The notes: generated by a model not told the origin, from the sequence alone. Shown: positions 1 through 8,005, numbered from the stretch's first letter. The stretch is DNA of 18,278 nucleotides from Fermentibacter danicus (GCA_001618615.1 LKHB01000172.1:1-18278), one strand, 5' to 3'. Program-made: numbers and translations.

Positions 1-929
1 TGGAAGCTGCTGGAGCGGTTCATCTCGATGGTGAAGGAGGTGAGGGTTGTCGAGGAAGGCGATCCGTTCCTCGAGGAGCAGATAAGGTCACACTTCCTGA
101 TTCCCGCCGAGGGGAAGAAGCATTTCCCTCTGGAGGGCGAGTTCAATCTGCGGACCGTGCGAAAGGGTCTCGGACTCCCCGCACTGCCGGCCGCCGCCCC
201 AGCCGAGGTTCCCCCGCGGCCTCCCATGCTCTGCGCAGGCTGCCCCCACCGCGGCGCCTTCTGGGTTCTGTCGAAGATCAAGGCCAGCTCCACCGGGGAC
301 ATCGGCTGCTACACCCTCGGCCTCATGCCTCCTCTCAATGCGATGGACACCACCATATGCATGGGGGCCTCCATCGGAGTTCTCGGCGGACTCGAGAAGG
401 CCGGCGGGCACGAGGCCGTGAACAGGCTCGTAGCCGCCATAGGGGATTCGACCTTCGTCCACTCCGGCATCACCGGACTCGTGGACATGGTCTACAACGG
501 CTGCACCGGCACCGTTATGATCATGGACAACAGCATCACCGCCATGACCGGAGGGCAGCAGAACCCCGCCACCGGGAAGAGGCTGAGGGGGGAACCCTCC
601 GCCAGGCTGGATCTCGAAGCGGTCTGCCGCGCCTGCGGCGTGAAGTCCGTTCGCGTCGTTGATCCACATGACCTCNNGTGGTCATAACCAGACGGCCGTG
701 CGTGATGATCCGGAAGCCGGCCGGCAAAGCGACGGCCGTTCTCGACCCCGCCGCATGCATCGGATGCAGGCGGTGCCTCTCGCTGGGCTGCCCCGCGATA
801 AGCTTCCGCGACGGCAAGCCGGTGATAAACACCCTCCTCTGCTACCCCGACTGCCGCCTGTGCGCGGACGTATGCCCCAAGGGCGCTCTTTCCAAGGACT
901 ACAGAAGGGAGGCCGTCGATGCAGAGTGA
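1..929 (+). CDS. iorA: Indolepyruvate ferredoxin oxidoreductase, alpha subunit (3' part, interrupted by an N gap)
   Basis: This is the C-terminal part of the thiamine-diphosphate subunit that oxidatively decarboxylates aryl pyruvates from amino-acid fermentation, passing electrons to ferredoxin. The reading frame is open from base 1, so the gene starts upstream. The TPP-binding part shows MLCAGCPHRGAFWVL, then GDIGCYTLG, then IGDSTFVHSGITGL and a MIMDNSITAMTGGQ segment. The frame breaks at the NN at 676-677. It resumes at 678 in another frame as VITRRPC, followed by a ferredoxin-like tail with two cysteine clusters, CIGCRRCLSLGCP and CYPDCRLCADVCP, which bind iron-sulfur clusters in this family. 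Between DPHDL and VVITRRPC homologues have roughly 15-20 more residues, so the NN probably hides about 50-60 bases. The stop at 927-929 overlaps the iorB start by 11 bases, as expected for co-translated subunits. Confidence 0.93.
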
Positions 930-1500
930 AACCACGAGCATCCTGATCTGCGGCACCGGCGGGCAGGGCATTCTGCTGGCGAGCGAGATCATAAGCACCG
1001 CCGCGATGCTGTCGGGCATGGACGTCCGGAAGAGCGAGATCCACGGCATGGCCCAGAGGGGCGGCAGCGTCGTGAGCCAGGTGCGGTTCGGCAAAACCGT
1101 TCACAGCCCCATGATCGAGGATGGCGCCGCCGATCTCCTGGTCTCGATGGAGAAGCTAGAAGCTCTCAGATGGTCGCACTTTCTCTCGCCCGCCGGAAGG
1201 GCGCTCGTGTGCGACCTCGAGATCGCACCCCCCTCCGTCAGTACCGGACAGGCCCAGTATCCCGACGTTCTCGGGGAACTGTCCGCCCGGGGCGTTTCGT
1301 TCCGGCTGATAGACGGCTTCGGAGAGGCCCGGACTCTCGGAAACCTCCGCGTGGTCAACACAATCATGGTAGGCGCCGCGTCGGTGGGTCTCGATCTGCC
1401 CGATGCCTCATGGAGAGACGCGATGCGCGGGCTCATCCCCGAAAAGGCTCTCGAGGTCAACTTCAAGGCCTTCGACAGAGGCAGGGAGCTGGCCGGCTGA
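919..1500 (+). CDS. iorB: Indolepyruvate ferredoxin oxidoreductase, beta subunit
   Basis: This 193-residue protein is the gamma-type (pyruvate/ketoisovalerate oxidoreductase) subunit that pairs with IorA in the cytoplasm. The N-terminus has the family signature ILICGTGGQGILLASEI, followed by KSEIHGMAQRGGSVVSQVRFG. The ATG at 919 lies inside the end of iorA and is preceded by a strong ribosome binding site (AGAAGGGAGG at 903-912). Length is normal for the family. With iorA it forms a two-gene unit for fermentation of aromatic (and perhaps other) amino acids. It runs convergently into the minus-strand operon and shares the hairpin at 1554-1579. Confidence 0.95.
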   Translation: MQSETTSILICGTGGQGILLASEIISTAAMLSGMDVRKSEIHGMAQRGGSVVSQVRFGKTVHSPMIEDGAADLLVSMEKLEALRWSHFLSPAGRALVCDLEIAPPSVSTGQAQYPDVLGELSARGVSFRLIDGFGEARTLGNLRVVNTIMVGAASVGLDLPDASWRDAMRGLIPEKALEVNFKAFDRGRELAG

Positions 1501-1542
1501 CAGGCGGGCGGCGGCCCGTCGCACATCGACCGCGGGAGATGC

Positions 1543-1579
1543 GGGAATAAAGAGGGAGGGGGCTTTCGGGCCCCCTCCC
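1543..1579 (-). terminator. Intrinsic terminator at the end of the minus-strand operon (possibly bidirectional)
   Basis: A perfect 10-bp stem (GGGAGGGGGC at 1554-1563 with GCCCCCTCCC at 1570-1579) encloses a six-base loop. Read on the minus strand it is followed by CTCTTTATT, a moderate U-rich tail. On the plus strand there is no T tract, so it is a better terminator for the minus-strand operon than for iorAB, but it sits between two convergent units and could stop both. Confidence 0.8.
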
Positions 1580-1598
1580 CGCATCCGACCGATGCCGG

Positions 1599-2753
1599 TC
1601 AGCTCCTGCCGGCCAGCTCGCTCCTGAGCGCCTGGACGGGATCGGTGGGAAGCCCGTTCTGCTCCCTCCAGGCCCTTATGACGGGTCTCACGTCGGTCAT
1701 GAAGGCGTCCTGCAGCAGTTTCTCCGCCAGGTAGGGGTCGGGCCGCGCCTGGATCTCGGAGAGTTCGTCGGGGTTGACCAGCATGGCTGTCGCGAAGGCG
1801 AGTTCCACGGATTCGATAGCCCTGATGACGACCTCGGACGGGATGCCCACCCGGGCGTTCACTCCCAGTTCGAAGACCATGTCGCCGATGGTGCACAGGC
1901 CGGCCTTCTCCGCCTGGAGAAGATTGACGAAGAAGCGGAAGAGGGCTGCGGGATCGAGCGTCCCGGCAGGCATCGAGCCCTGTGAGAGCCGGTTGTCGGA
2001 AAGCCTTACGCTGCCGAGGATCTTCTGGTGGAGCATGGCCACCACTACGCTGTCGAGGCTGGCTCCCGGAAGCAGCGAGGCGGTGTCGAGCATGACCCGG
2101 CAGGATGGATCGGTCTCGCGGCAGAGCCAGGCGGCGGTACCCCAGTCGCTCACGGCCATGGAACAGAACGAGGGGTCGAACGGCCTGAAGTCCAGCATCA
2201 GGTTTTCGCTCTTACGGATGTTGATCCCGATCTGCCGGATGCCGTTCAGTATCCGGTCCAGCATGTCCGTGAGGTTCTTCTCCCCGGGCGAGTCTATCCC
2301 GTCGGGAAGCCACAGGACGAGCTGGCGGCAGTCGAGCGCCCTCATGAGTTCCATCGAGCGTATCACGAAATTGATGCTGGCGACCCTGAGTTCGGAGATC
2401 GGGTTGGAAATGGTGCCGTACATGAGCCTGTGGTTCATGGTGCCGCTCTTGCGGGGTATGAAGAGATCGGGGTAGAAGGAGCCGCATTCGAGCGAGAGTT
2501 CCTTCAGGAGCGCCGCGATCCTGGCGGCGTCCTCGTCGGTTCTGACGTCGTTGGGGGAGTGCAGGGAGATTCTTCCGGCCCTTCCAGTCAACCGTGCGAC
2601 CGCTGCGGCCTGCCTGAGCCGCTCGTCGGGAGTGCCGGCGTCCTCGTCCGTCCTGTAGCTGGCGAATCCGCTGCTCCCGCGGCCATACGACTGGCTGGAA
2701 ATCTGGAGTCTGAGCTCGCCTAGTCTCTCTGAAACAGTCTTCACTTCCACCAA
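1599..2753 (-). CDS. Sugar-isomerase-like TIM-barrel protein (L-rhamnose isomerase family), metal ligands degenerate
   Basis: The 384-residue protein resembles the Pseudomonas stutzeri-type L-rhamnose isomerase branch of the xylose-isomerase-like TIM barrels. Matching landmarks are LVLWLPDGIDSPGEKN (residues 145-160, family form LWxxDGxxYPGQ), LDFRPFDPSF (188-197, family KPFEP), VMLDTASLLPGASLD (220-234, family VDtGHHlPGTNIE) and PAGTLDPAALF (262-272, family AGSIDPYxLF). Several residues that bind the catalytic metals in that family are changed: the Glu is Asp193, one His is Ser226, the second His is Arg250 and an Asp is Gln258, while Asp223 and probably Asp291 remain. It may be a non-catalytic or altered-function homologue. 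The start is TTG at 2753 or, with better spacing to GGGAGG (2759-2764), GTG at 2750. It is the last gene of the operon. Confidence 0.75.
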   Translation of the reverse strand: MVEVKTVSERLGELRLQISSQSYGRGSSGFASYRTDEDAGTPDERLRQAAAVARLTGRAGRISLHSPNDVRTDEDAARIAALLKELSLECGSFYPDLFIPRKSGTMNHRLMYGTISNPISELRVASINFVIRSMELMRALDCRQLVLWLPDGIDSPGEKNLTDMLDRILNGIRQIGINIRKSENLMLDFRPFDPSFCSMAVSDWGTAAWLCRETDPSCRVMLDTASLLPGASLDSVVVAMLHQKILGSVRLSDNRLSQGSMPAGTLDPAALFRFFVNLLQAEKAGLCTIGDMVFELGVNARVGIPSEVVIRAIESVELAFATAMLVNPDELSEIQARPDPYLAEKLLQDAFMTDVRPVIRAWREQNGLPTDPVQALRSELAGRS

Positions 2754-2768
2754 CCAGCCCTCCCGCTG

Positions 2769-3341
2769 CTATAGACCTAGGTCTTCAGCCATTGATTTCA
2801 TCGAATCCAGTGATATCGCAACGAATTCATCCAGATCGATCCCGGCGGCGACGCACTCCATGATGCCCTCCCGGCTGACCGTTCTGGCGAATCCTGTCTT
2901 GTTCATCCTCTTTATGACGGACGAAGGCTCGACGCCGGCGATCTTCCTGTCCGGGTGGATCAGCGCGGTGGCCGTCACGAGGCCGGTCACGCATTCGGCC
3001 GCGGTGAGCAGGCGATCGAGCCTGGTCTCCCGGGTGGAGCCGTTGTTCTCCGCGTTGTGGGAGAGAATGGCGTGCAGGCATTCCGCCGGCAGCCTTCCCT
3101 CGAGCATCGCGCAGGTGACCGTTCCGTGCCTCTCCGGGGTCGAGGCCGTCTCCTCGTAGTCCAGATCGTGCAGAATCCCGGTCACCTCCCAGGCGGAGGA
3201 GCAGTCCTCACAGCCGAGCCTGGAGGCGAGGCTGCGCATGATCGCTCCCGTAGCGAGGCAGTGACGCCTCAGGGCGAGATTCGAAATCTTCCGTTCGAGC
3301 ATCGCCACGGCTTCGTCACGGGAGATTCCACAGCCTTCCAT
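2769..3341 (-). CDS. HD-superfamily hydrolase-like protein (COG2316 type)
   Basis: A 190-residue protein with an HD phosphohydrolase fold. The N-terminal half has RRHCLATGAIMRSLA, then GILHDLDYEET with the metal-binding HD pair, then ERHG and AILSHNAENNGS. The C-terminal half (TGLVTATALIHPDRKIAGVE and the following KRMNKTGFAR segment) matches the COG2316 group of predicted HD hydrolases, whose substrate is unknown. In that group the last half reads DELTGLI where this one has AECVTGLV, so the terminal metal-ligand Asp appears to be replaced by Glu. I chose ATG at 3341, which follows GGGGAGGTGGG; the open frame extends further upstream but only inside nnr. It overlaps the end of nnr by 26 bases and is therefore probably translationally coupled. 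Confidence 0.82.
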   Translation of the reverse strand: MEGCGISRDEAVAMLERKISNLALRRHCLATGAIMRSLASRLGCEDCSSAWEVTGILHDLDYEETASTPERHGTVTCAMLEGRLPAECLHAILSHNAENNGSTRETRLDRLLTAAECVTGLVTATALIHPDRKIAGVEPSSVIKRMNKTGFARTVSREGIMECVAAGIDLDEFVAISLDSMKSMAEDLGL

Positions 3342-4866
3342 CCCACCTCCCCTCGAACCTGAGCAACCCTTCCGGCGGCCCGTCCTCGAGGAAGCGGAAT
3401 GCCCTTCCAAGGAAGTCCGCCACGTCGGAGGGCAGTATGGCCCGCGACGAAGAGTCCACAGCCAGGAGATCGGCCGCAAGCCCGTGCAGGAACGCTCCCA
3501 GCGGAGCCGCGGTCCCGGTTTCAACGCCCTGACCGGCGAGGGCCGCTATCATCCCTGTAAGTATGTCTCCGGAGCCGCCCGTGGCAAGCCCGCTGTTTCC
3601 GCATGGCACAAGAACCCTTCCTCCGTCGGGCGAGAAGCTCACCGACGGGCGGCCCTTCAGGAGGACGCAGGCCCCGGTGGCCTTGGACAGGACGGCGGCC
3701 ATGTCCCACATGTCCTCGCGCGAACCCGCCTCCCTGGCTGTCAACCGGGCGAGTTCTCCGGGATGCGGGGTCAGGACGAGCGGCCCCTTCTTTATCGCGA
3801 TTTCGGCGAAGGAATTGGAAAGTACGTTCAAGGCGTCGGCGTCGAGCACCATCGGCGCCCTCCAGGTCGAGAGCGCGTGCCGCACTATCTTGGATGTCTC
3901 GACCGTATCGCCCATCCCCGGACCCATCGCTACGCAGTCGAAGCCGCCGGGGTCGGGAAGCGAGGTGACGTCCCCGGGCAGGAAATAGCTGCACACGGCT
4001 TCGGGGATTCTTCCGAACACGAAACCCGCGGCAGGATAGGGCACCGACAGTCTGACCAGCCCTGCACCCGTTCTGAGGGCGCCTTTTGCCATGAGCAGCG
4101 GGGCTCCGGGCATCAGCTCCGAACCGCCGAGCAGCAGCACCCGGCCGAAGGTTCCCTTGTGGGCGTCCACCGGACGAGGAGGGAGCGAGGCCCGGGCCAG
4201 TTCGAAATCGAAGACGACCCTGTCCCTCCTGGCCGGAACATCTATGCCGATGTCGGCACGGAAGAGGGCCCCGGCGAAGCCGCAGCCCGGCGGGACGAGG
4301 CATCCGAGCTTCGGAGCGGCGAGGGCCAGCGTGACGGAGGCATGCGGAGTGAGGGGATCTGCGGTGCCGCGCTCTCCGTCGACCCCGGTGGGGGTGTCGA
4401 TCGCGAGTATTCCGCTGCTTCTCGCGAGATACTCGAGGCTTGCGGCCACCGCCCCCCCGAGCGTGCCGTGGAAGCCGGTTCCGAGGAGTGCATCGACGGC
4501 CAGATCGGGAACGTAGGAGAGGTCCGCCAGGTGATTCATCCCCGTCACCAGGCCGCCCTCCTCGCGGAATCGAACGAGGTTCCTCATGCAGAGAGGAGAG
4601 ATGTCGGAGGCCTGGTCGGATGCAAGCACGGCCCTGACTTCGTGACCCATGCGCCTGAGGAGCCTTGCGACGACGAATCCGTCGCCGCCGTTGTTCCCCG
4701 GGCCGCAGAAGACATACACGAGAGAGCCCGGTCGTGGAAGCATCCCGGCCGCCAGGGCGGCCGCCTCCCCGCCGGCCCGTTCCATGAGGGTCTCCTCCGG
4801 GGTGCCCGAGCGGATGGCACGCCTGTCGAGATCCTGCATCTCCCGCGGAGTTACCCAGTGGGTCAA
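3316..4866 (-). CDS. nnr: Bifunctional NAD(P)H-hydrate epimerase / ADP-dependent NAD(P)H-hydrate dehydratase
   Basis: A 516-residue cytoplasmic metabolite-repair enzyme that restores NADH and NADPH from their hydrated, inactive forms. Residues 1-215 are the YjeF N-terminal epimerase domain, with CGPGNNGGDGFVVARLL near residues 54-70. Residues about 230-500 are the ribokinase-like dehydratase domain, with HKGTFGRVLLLGGS (236-249), AMGPGMG (313-319), LTPHPGELARL (365-375) and GNSGLATGGSGDILTGM (423-439), which holds the catalytic Asp region. Fusion of the two domains is the normal bacterial arrangement. The start is TTG at 4866, which overlaps the acpS stop (TTGA at 4863-4866); GGAGG lies nine bases upstream. 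Confidence 0.95.
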   Translation of the reverse strand: MTHWVTPREMQDLDRRAIRSGTPEETLMERAGGEAAALAAGMLPRPGSLVYVFCGPGNNGGDGFVVARLLRRMGHEVRAVLASDQASDISPLCMRNLVRFREEGGLVTGMNHLADLSYVPDLAVDALLGTGFHGTLGGAVAASLEYLARSSGILAIDTPTGVDGERGTADPLTPHASVTLALAAPKLGCLVPPGCGFAGALFRADIGIDVPARRDRVVFDFELARASLPPRPVDAHKGTFGRVLLLGGSELMPGAPLLMAKGALRTGAGLVRLSVPYPAAGFVFGRIPEAVCSYFLPGDVTSLPDPGGFDCVAMGPGMGDTVETSKIVRHALSTWRAPMVLDADALNVLSNSFAEIAIKKGPLVLTPHPGELARLTAREAGSREDMWDMAAVLSKATGACVLLKGRPSVSFSPDGGRVLVPCGNSGLATGGSGDILTGMIAALAGQGVETGTAAPLGAFLHGLAADLLAVDSSSRAILPSDVADFLGRAFRFLEDGPPEGLLRFEGRWDGRLWNLP

Positions 4867-5240
4867 GGTGCTTCGCCTCCGCTGATCACGACGATGGCTA
4901 TGGCTGAGGTGGCCGTATGGCTGAGACTCAGGGCGGTTTCGCAGGAACCGAGAAGTTCCGCCGCCTTCCGGGAGGCGACGATCCTGGGGGGAGCGTCCTC
5001 CTCCCTTACGATCTCGATGTCCTGCCAGGACAGCCCTCCGGACAATCCGGTGCCAAGGGCCTTCATGAAGGCCTCCTTCGCGGCGAACCTGGCTGCGAGA
5101 CTCTGGAGGCTGCGCCCTTCCGAAAGCTCGGAGGCGGTGAAAAGACGGGACAGAAAGGCGTTTCCGCGAGCCTCGGCGATACCGCTGAACCGCGGTATGT
5201 CGACCAGATCGACTCCGGTCCTTATCCCCTGGAAAGCCAT
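4863..5240 (-). CDS. acpS: Holo-[acyl-carrier-protein] synthase
   Basis: A 125-residue enzyme that transfers the 4'-phosphopantetheine arm from coenzyme A to acyl carrier protein, activating it for fatty acid synthesis. The family motifs are GVDLVDIPRF near the N-terminus, with the Mg-binding Asp, and FAAKEAFMKALGTGL in the middle, with the second metal-ligand Glu; LSLSHTATSAIAIVV closes the domain. The length is typical of a single-domain AcpS. The ATG at 5240 follows GGAG with good spacing. The acpS-nnr pairing is common in bacteria. A 64-base gap separates it from tsaD, with no obvious promoter. Confidence 0.95.
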   Translation of the reverse strand: MAFQGIRTGVDLVDIPRFSGIAEARGNAFLSRLFTASELSEGRSLQSLAARFAAKEAFMKALGTGLSGGLSWQDIEIVREEDAPPRIVASRKAAELLGSCETALSLSHTATSAIAIVVISGGEAP

Positions 5241-5304
5241 TTCCGACTCCTACGTACAGAGCGACATCAGAACATAACCACTGCGGAACTCCAGCGGAAT
5301 GGCT

Positions 5305-6145
5305 TCATGACACGCACACCGGCTCGAGAGACCGCCCTGTCCATCTCGCGAATGCGTTGCACGACAGGGGGCTCGAGATGGACGGGTCTCTGTCGAGGGC
5401 GAAAGCGGCAGCCCTTCCGACCATCACGGCGTTGTCCGTCGTCCAGCGCAGCTCCGGCATGCGCAGGTGAAGCCCGCGCCTGTCGCAGCCGGCGGCCAGG
5501 CGGCGCCTCAGGAAACTGTTGGCGGAAACACCGCCGGCGGTCATCACTGTCTTCGCTCCGGAGGATTCCGCAAGGGCGATCAGCTTCGAGGCGAGGATGG
5601 AGGAGACCGTTTCGCAGAAGCAGGCGGCTATGTCCGGGACTGAAGCCCCTTCCTCCACAAGGGCTTTGACGGCTGTCTTCAGGCCGCTGAAGCTGAACTC
5701 CGGAAGATCCGGGTCATCCAGGGGGGAGGGAAGCGAAACCGATCCGGGATCGCCTTCCGAAGCGATGCCGTCCAGGGCCGCACCGCCGGGATAGCCCAGG
5801 CCGAGCAGCTTGGCCGTCTTGTCGAAGGCCTCTCCGGCCGCGTCGTCTCTCGTTCCTCCGCGGAACTCGCAGTCACCCCATGAGCGCAGCAGGAAGAGCG
5901 AAGTATGCCCTCCCGAGGCGACGAGCGCGGCGGCAGGAAACTCTACGGGTCCGGCGCCTTCGAGGTCGTAATGGATGAAGAGGTGCGAAGCGATGTGGTT
6001 CATTCCGAGGAAGCGCCCGCCGGTAGAGAAGGCGGCGGCCTTGGCCCAGGAGAGACCGACCAGGAGAGACCCGATCAGCCCNNGTACCGTCCAGAAGAGC
6101 TACGGCGCTGTCGTCACATGAGGTTTCGACGGCAAGGGTCAGCAC
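5305..6145 (-). CDS. tsaD: tRNA N6-threonylcarbamoyladenosine transferase (interrupted by an N gap)
   Basis: TsaD transfers threonylcarbamoyl to A37 of tRNAs that read ANN codons, acting with TsaB and TsaE. The N-terminus (LAVETSCDDSAVALLDG) begins with GTG at 6145 and follows GGAGG; it overlaps the rplI stop by seven bases. The frame is broken by NN at 6082-6083. After the NN, in another frame, GLIGSLLVGLSWAKAAAF leads into MNHIASHLF (the two metal-binding histidines), ASGGHTSLFL, GEAFDKTAKLLGLGYPGG, FSFSGLKTAV, TAGGVSANSFLRRRL and DNAVMVGRAAAF, ending normally. About 60 residues expected between LDG and GLIGSL are absent, so the NN stands for roughly 180 missing bases. The gene is probably intact in the organism. 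Confidence 0.93.
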
Positions 6146-6588
6146 TTCTCCTCCGGGACCACCCGCAGCGTGATCTCCTTCGAAAGCGAGCCGGAGATCC
6201 TGATCGTCACCGGGTGGTCACCCGTCTTCTTCACGTGCTCGAGCTGGATCTGACGGCGATCGATGCTGATTCCGGCGGATTCGAGCGCAACGGCAACCTC
6301 GCGATCGGTGACGCTCCCATAGAGGTTTCCGGATGGATCGGCGGGAGAGCTGACGGTGCAGACGACCCCTTCCAGCCTGGCGGCCAGTTCACGGTTCTGC
6401 TCCTCGAGCTTCGCATCGCGTTCGGCGGCTCTCCGCTTCACATCGGCTGCCAGCTTCAGGTTGCCCTCCTGTGCCGGTACGGCGAGCTTCTTGGGAAACA
6501 GGTAGTTGCGGGCGTAGCCGTCGGAAACCTCTACTATCTCTCCGGACCTGCCTATGTCCTTTACGTTATGCGTCAGAAGAACTTTCAT
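6139..6588 (-). CDS. rplI: 50S ribosomal protein L9
   Basis: bL9, 149 residues, of the large ribosomal subunit. The N-terminal domain shows MKVLLTHNVKDIGRSGEIVE, followed by VSDGYARNYLFPKKLAVPA, the conserved rRNA-binding segment. A long connecting helix rich in Lys, Glu and Arg follows, then a C-terminal domain with GNLYGSVTDREVAVAL. Length and layout are standard. Its ATG overlaps the TGA of the DUF2232 gene (ATGA), and its stop overlaps the tsaD start. Confidence 0.97.
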   Translation of the reverse strand: MKVLLTHNVKDIGRSGEIVEVSDGYARNYLFPKKLAVPAQEGNLKLAADVKRRAAERDAKLEEQNRELAARLEGVVCTVSSPADPSGNLYGSVTDREVAVALESAGISIDRRQIQLEHVKKTGDHPVTIRISGSLSKEITLRVVPEEKC

Positions 6589-7322
6589 GTCTCGACTCCC
6601 GTCCCGGCCTCGAATGCCGGTCTGATGTCGGTTGTACCGCCCGAACTCCTCCGGGTCAGGGCGACCCGGAAAAACCCGAGGTCATCATTCTTTTNNGCGT
6701 ATCCCGTCTCCCGGCCGAAGGCCGCCGCGGCGAGCGCCGCTATCAGCAGCCATGCCGTGGAAAGACCGAGCCTGATCTCCCCCCATCCGCCCCTCCCGTC
6801 CCCTTTCGTTGCGAAGCGTACCGCGAGGGCCGATCCCACAGCGATCTGAAACGCGCCGATCCCCGGGGATAGATAGATCATCGAGTCGATGAGAGCCCGG
6901 ATCCGTCCTTCGGGGATGCCAGCCGAGGAATAGAGAGGCATCAGCGTTTCCAGCATGTCGGACGAGAGACTCATCAGCCCCGGCTGGTCCAGCAGGGAGA
7001 GGACGGCGGCGACAACGGTCAGGGCCGCGGTGACGAAGGCCGCCTCGGAATCCCGCAGCGAGCGGGCGTCCGACACGAGGATTCCGGTGATGACCGCGGC
7101 GCACATGGCCGCCGTCTCTATGCCCCCGAACCAGAACATCAGAAGGCAGGAGGCGATGACGGCAGGAATCCCAAGGGCGGGACTCCTTCTCGCCGCCAGG
7201 GCGGCCAGGGCTCCGGCGGCGAAATGCAACCCCGGTACGGCGGTCGCGACACCCAGCACCGATCGCCTGAGGATGCGACTCCCCGTATCCCGGCGTTTCC
7301 CGTTCCTGCTGCCGGACATCAC
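6585..7322 (-). CDS. DUF2232 (YybS-like) multi-pass membrane protein, interrupted by an N gap
   Basis: A strongly hydrophobic integral membrane protein of unknown function, found between rpsR and rplI in many bacteria; the position supports the family call. At least six hydrophobic segments are visible, including GIPAVIASCLLMFWFGGIET and AAFVTAALTVVAAVLSLLD. A YLSPGIGAFQIAVGSALAVR segment near residue 160 resembles the family's conserved central part. NN at 6695-6696 follows residue about 208. The family usually runs to about 290-310 residues and has further membrane helices here, whereas this copy jumps to a short basic tail (LGFFRVALTRRSSGG). The frame happens to stay open, but sequence is probably missing. 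The start is GTG at 7322 or ATG at 7319; the stop overlaps the rplI start. Confidence 0.8.
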   Translation of the reverse strand: MMSGSRNGKRRDTGSRILRRSVLGVATAVPGLHFAAGALAALAARRSPALGIPAVIASCLLMFWFGGIETAAMCAAVITGILVSDARSLRDSEAAFVTAALTVVAAVLSLLDQPGLMSLSSDMLETLMPLYSSAGIPEGRIRALIDSMIYLSPGIGAFQIAVGSALAVRFATKGDGRGGWGEIRLGLSTAWLLIAALAAAAFGRETGYXXKNDDLGFFRVALTRRSSGGTTDIRPAFEAGTGVET

Positions 7323-7350
7323 CGGCTGGATTCCCCGAGGACCAATCGTC

Positions 7351-7599
7351 CTACCGGAAGTGCTCTCTGACGTACGGGATGATCGCGAGGAAGCGGGCGA
7401 CCTTCACTGCACGGGCGACGGCGCGCTGATGTCTGGCGCAGTTTCCTGAAACCCTCCTCGGGACGATCTTGCCCCTGTCCGAAACGTAACGGCCCAGAAG
7501 CCTCTCGTTCTTGTAGGAGATGACCAGCTCGGGAGAGATGCAGAACCTGCACTTCTTCTTCTTCATGACCTTCAGGTTCGTGCGCTTTTTCTTGATCAA
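7351..7599 (-). CDS. rpsR: 30S ribosomal protein S18
   Basis: bS18, 82 residues; it binds S6 on the platform of the small subunit. Signature stretches are KKCRFCISPELVISYKNERL (with a CxxC pair), RYVSDRGKIVPRRVSGNCAR and HQRAVARAVKVARFLAIIPY. The cysteine pair and the later GNCARH could form the zinc site seen in C+ versions of this protein. The frame starts at TTG 7599, preceded by AGGAAGGA at good spacing; an internal ATG at 7566 would give a 71-residue protein of equally acceptable length but has a poorer binding site. Confidence 0.95.
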   Translation of the reverse strand: MIKKKRTNLKVMKKKKCRFCISPELVISYKNERLLGRYVSDRGKIVPRRVSGNCARHQRAVARAVKVARFLAIIPYVREHFR

Positions 7600-7651
7600 G
7601 GGAATCCTTCCTTTCCCGCCCGGTTCGGGGACGACTGCGTGCGGAAAGCCG

Positions 7652-7999
7652 TCAGCCGCCCAGGATCTCGAGCCTTTCCGCCTTCAGCGAAAACCTCAGG
7701 TGTTTGATCTTGCCGCGGTCTTCAAATACCCTGCTGGCCAGCACTCCGGACAGGTAGACGTACATGCCGGGCCTGAGTGATCTGTCCAGCCTGGTCGCCA
7801 GAGAGCCCCATGCCTCTATTTTGAAGTCCTCCGAACGCGGCTCCGTGTCATCCTCCGTATCTTTTCGTGCCGTAACAATGAACTCCAGCAGGTAGACACC
7901 CTTCGACGAGACCTTGATGCTCCGCCGCTCCTTCACCCTTCCCGTCAGGTGAAAGAAGTTGAGGTGGGGAGGGAGGGATTCCGGGGCGAACGGAGCCAT
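7652..7999 (-). CDS. Second SSB-like OB-fold protein without an acidic tail
   Basis: A 115-residue protein immediately downstream of ssb (six-base gap). The layout resembles a single-stranded-DNA-binding OB fold: NFFHLTGRVKERRSIKVSSK, YLLEFIVTARKD, DFKIEAWGSLATRL, RPGMYVYLSGVLASR and a last strand FSLKAERLEIL. This parallels the strands of the neighbouring SSB (GNLVDDPR, FRIASSQSY, FVDVVAWRR, LVEGELQ, LEIVARRVQFLE). It lacks the glycine/proline linker and the acidic DDIPF-type tip that recruits SSB partners, so it probably does not serve as the main SSB. It could be a PriB-like or specialised paralogue. No clear ribosome binding site precedes ATG 7999, which suggests coupling to ssb. Confidence 0.72.
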   Translation of the reverse strand: MAPFAPESLPPHLNFFHLTGRVKERRSIKVSSKGVYLLEFIVTARKDTEDDTEPRSEDFKIEAWGSLATRLDRSLRPGMYVYLSGVLASRVFEDRGKIKHLRFSLKAERLEILGG

Positions 8000-8005
8000 C
8001 AGAGA

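Noticed and set aside
3484..5277. A 597-residue open frame on the plus strand
   Set aside because: It lies antisense to nnr and acpS, which have full family motifs, and its composition (Gly, Arg, Glu, His, Pro) is that of a high-GC shadow frame.
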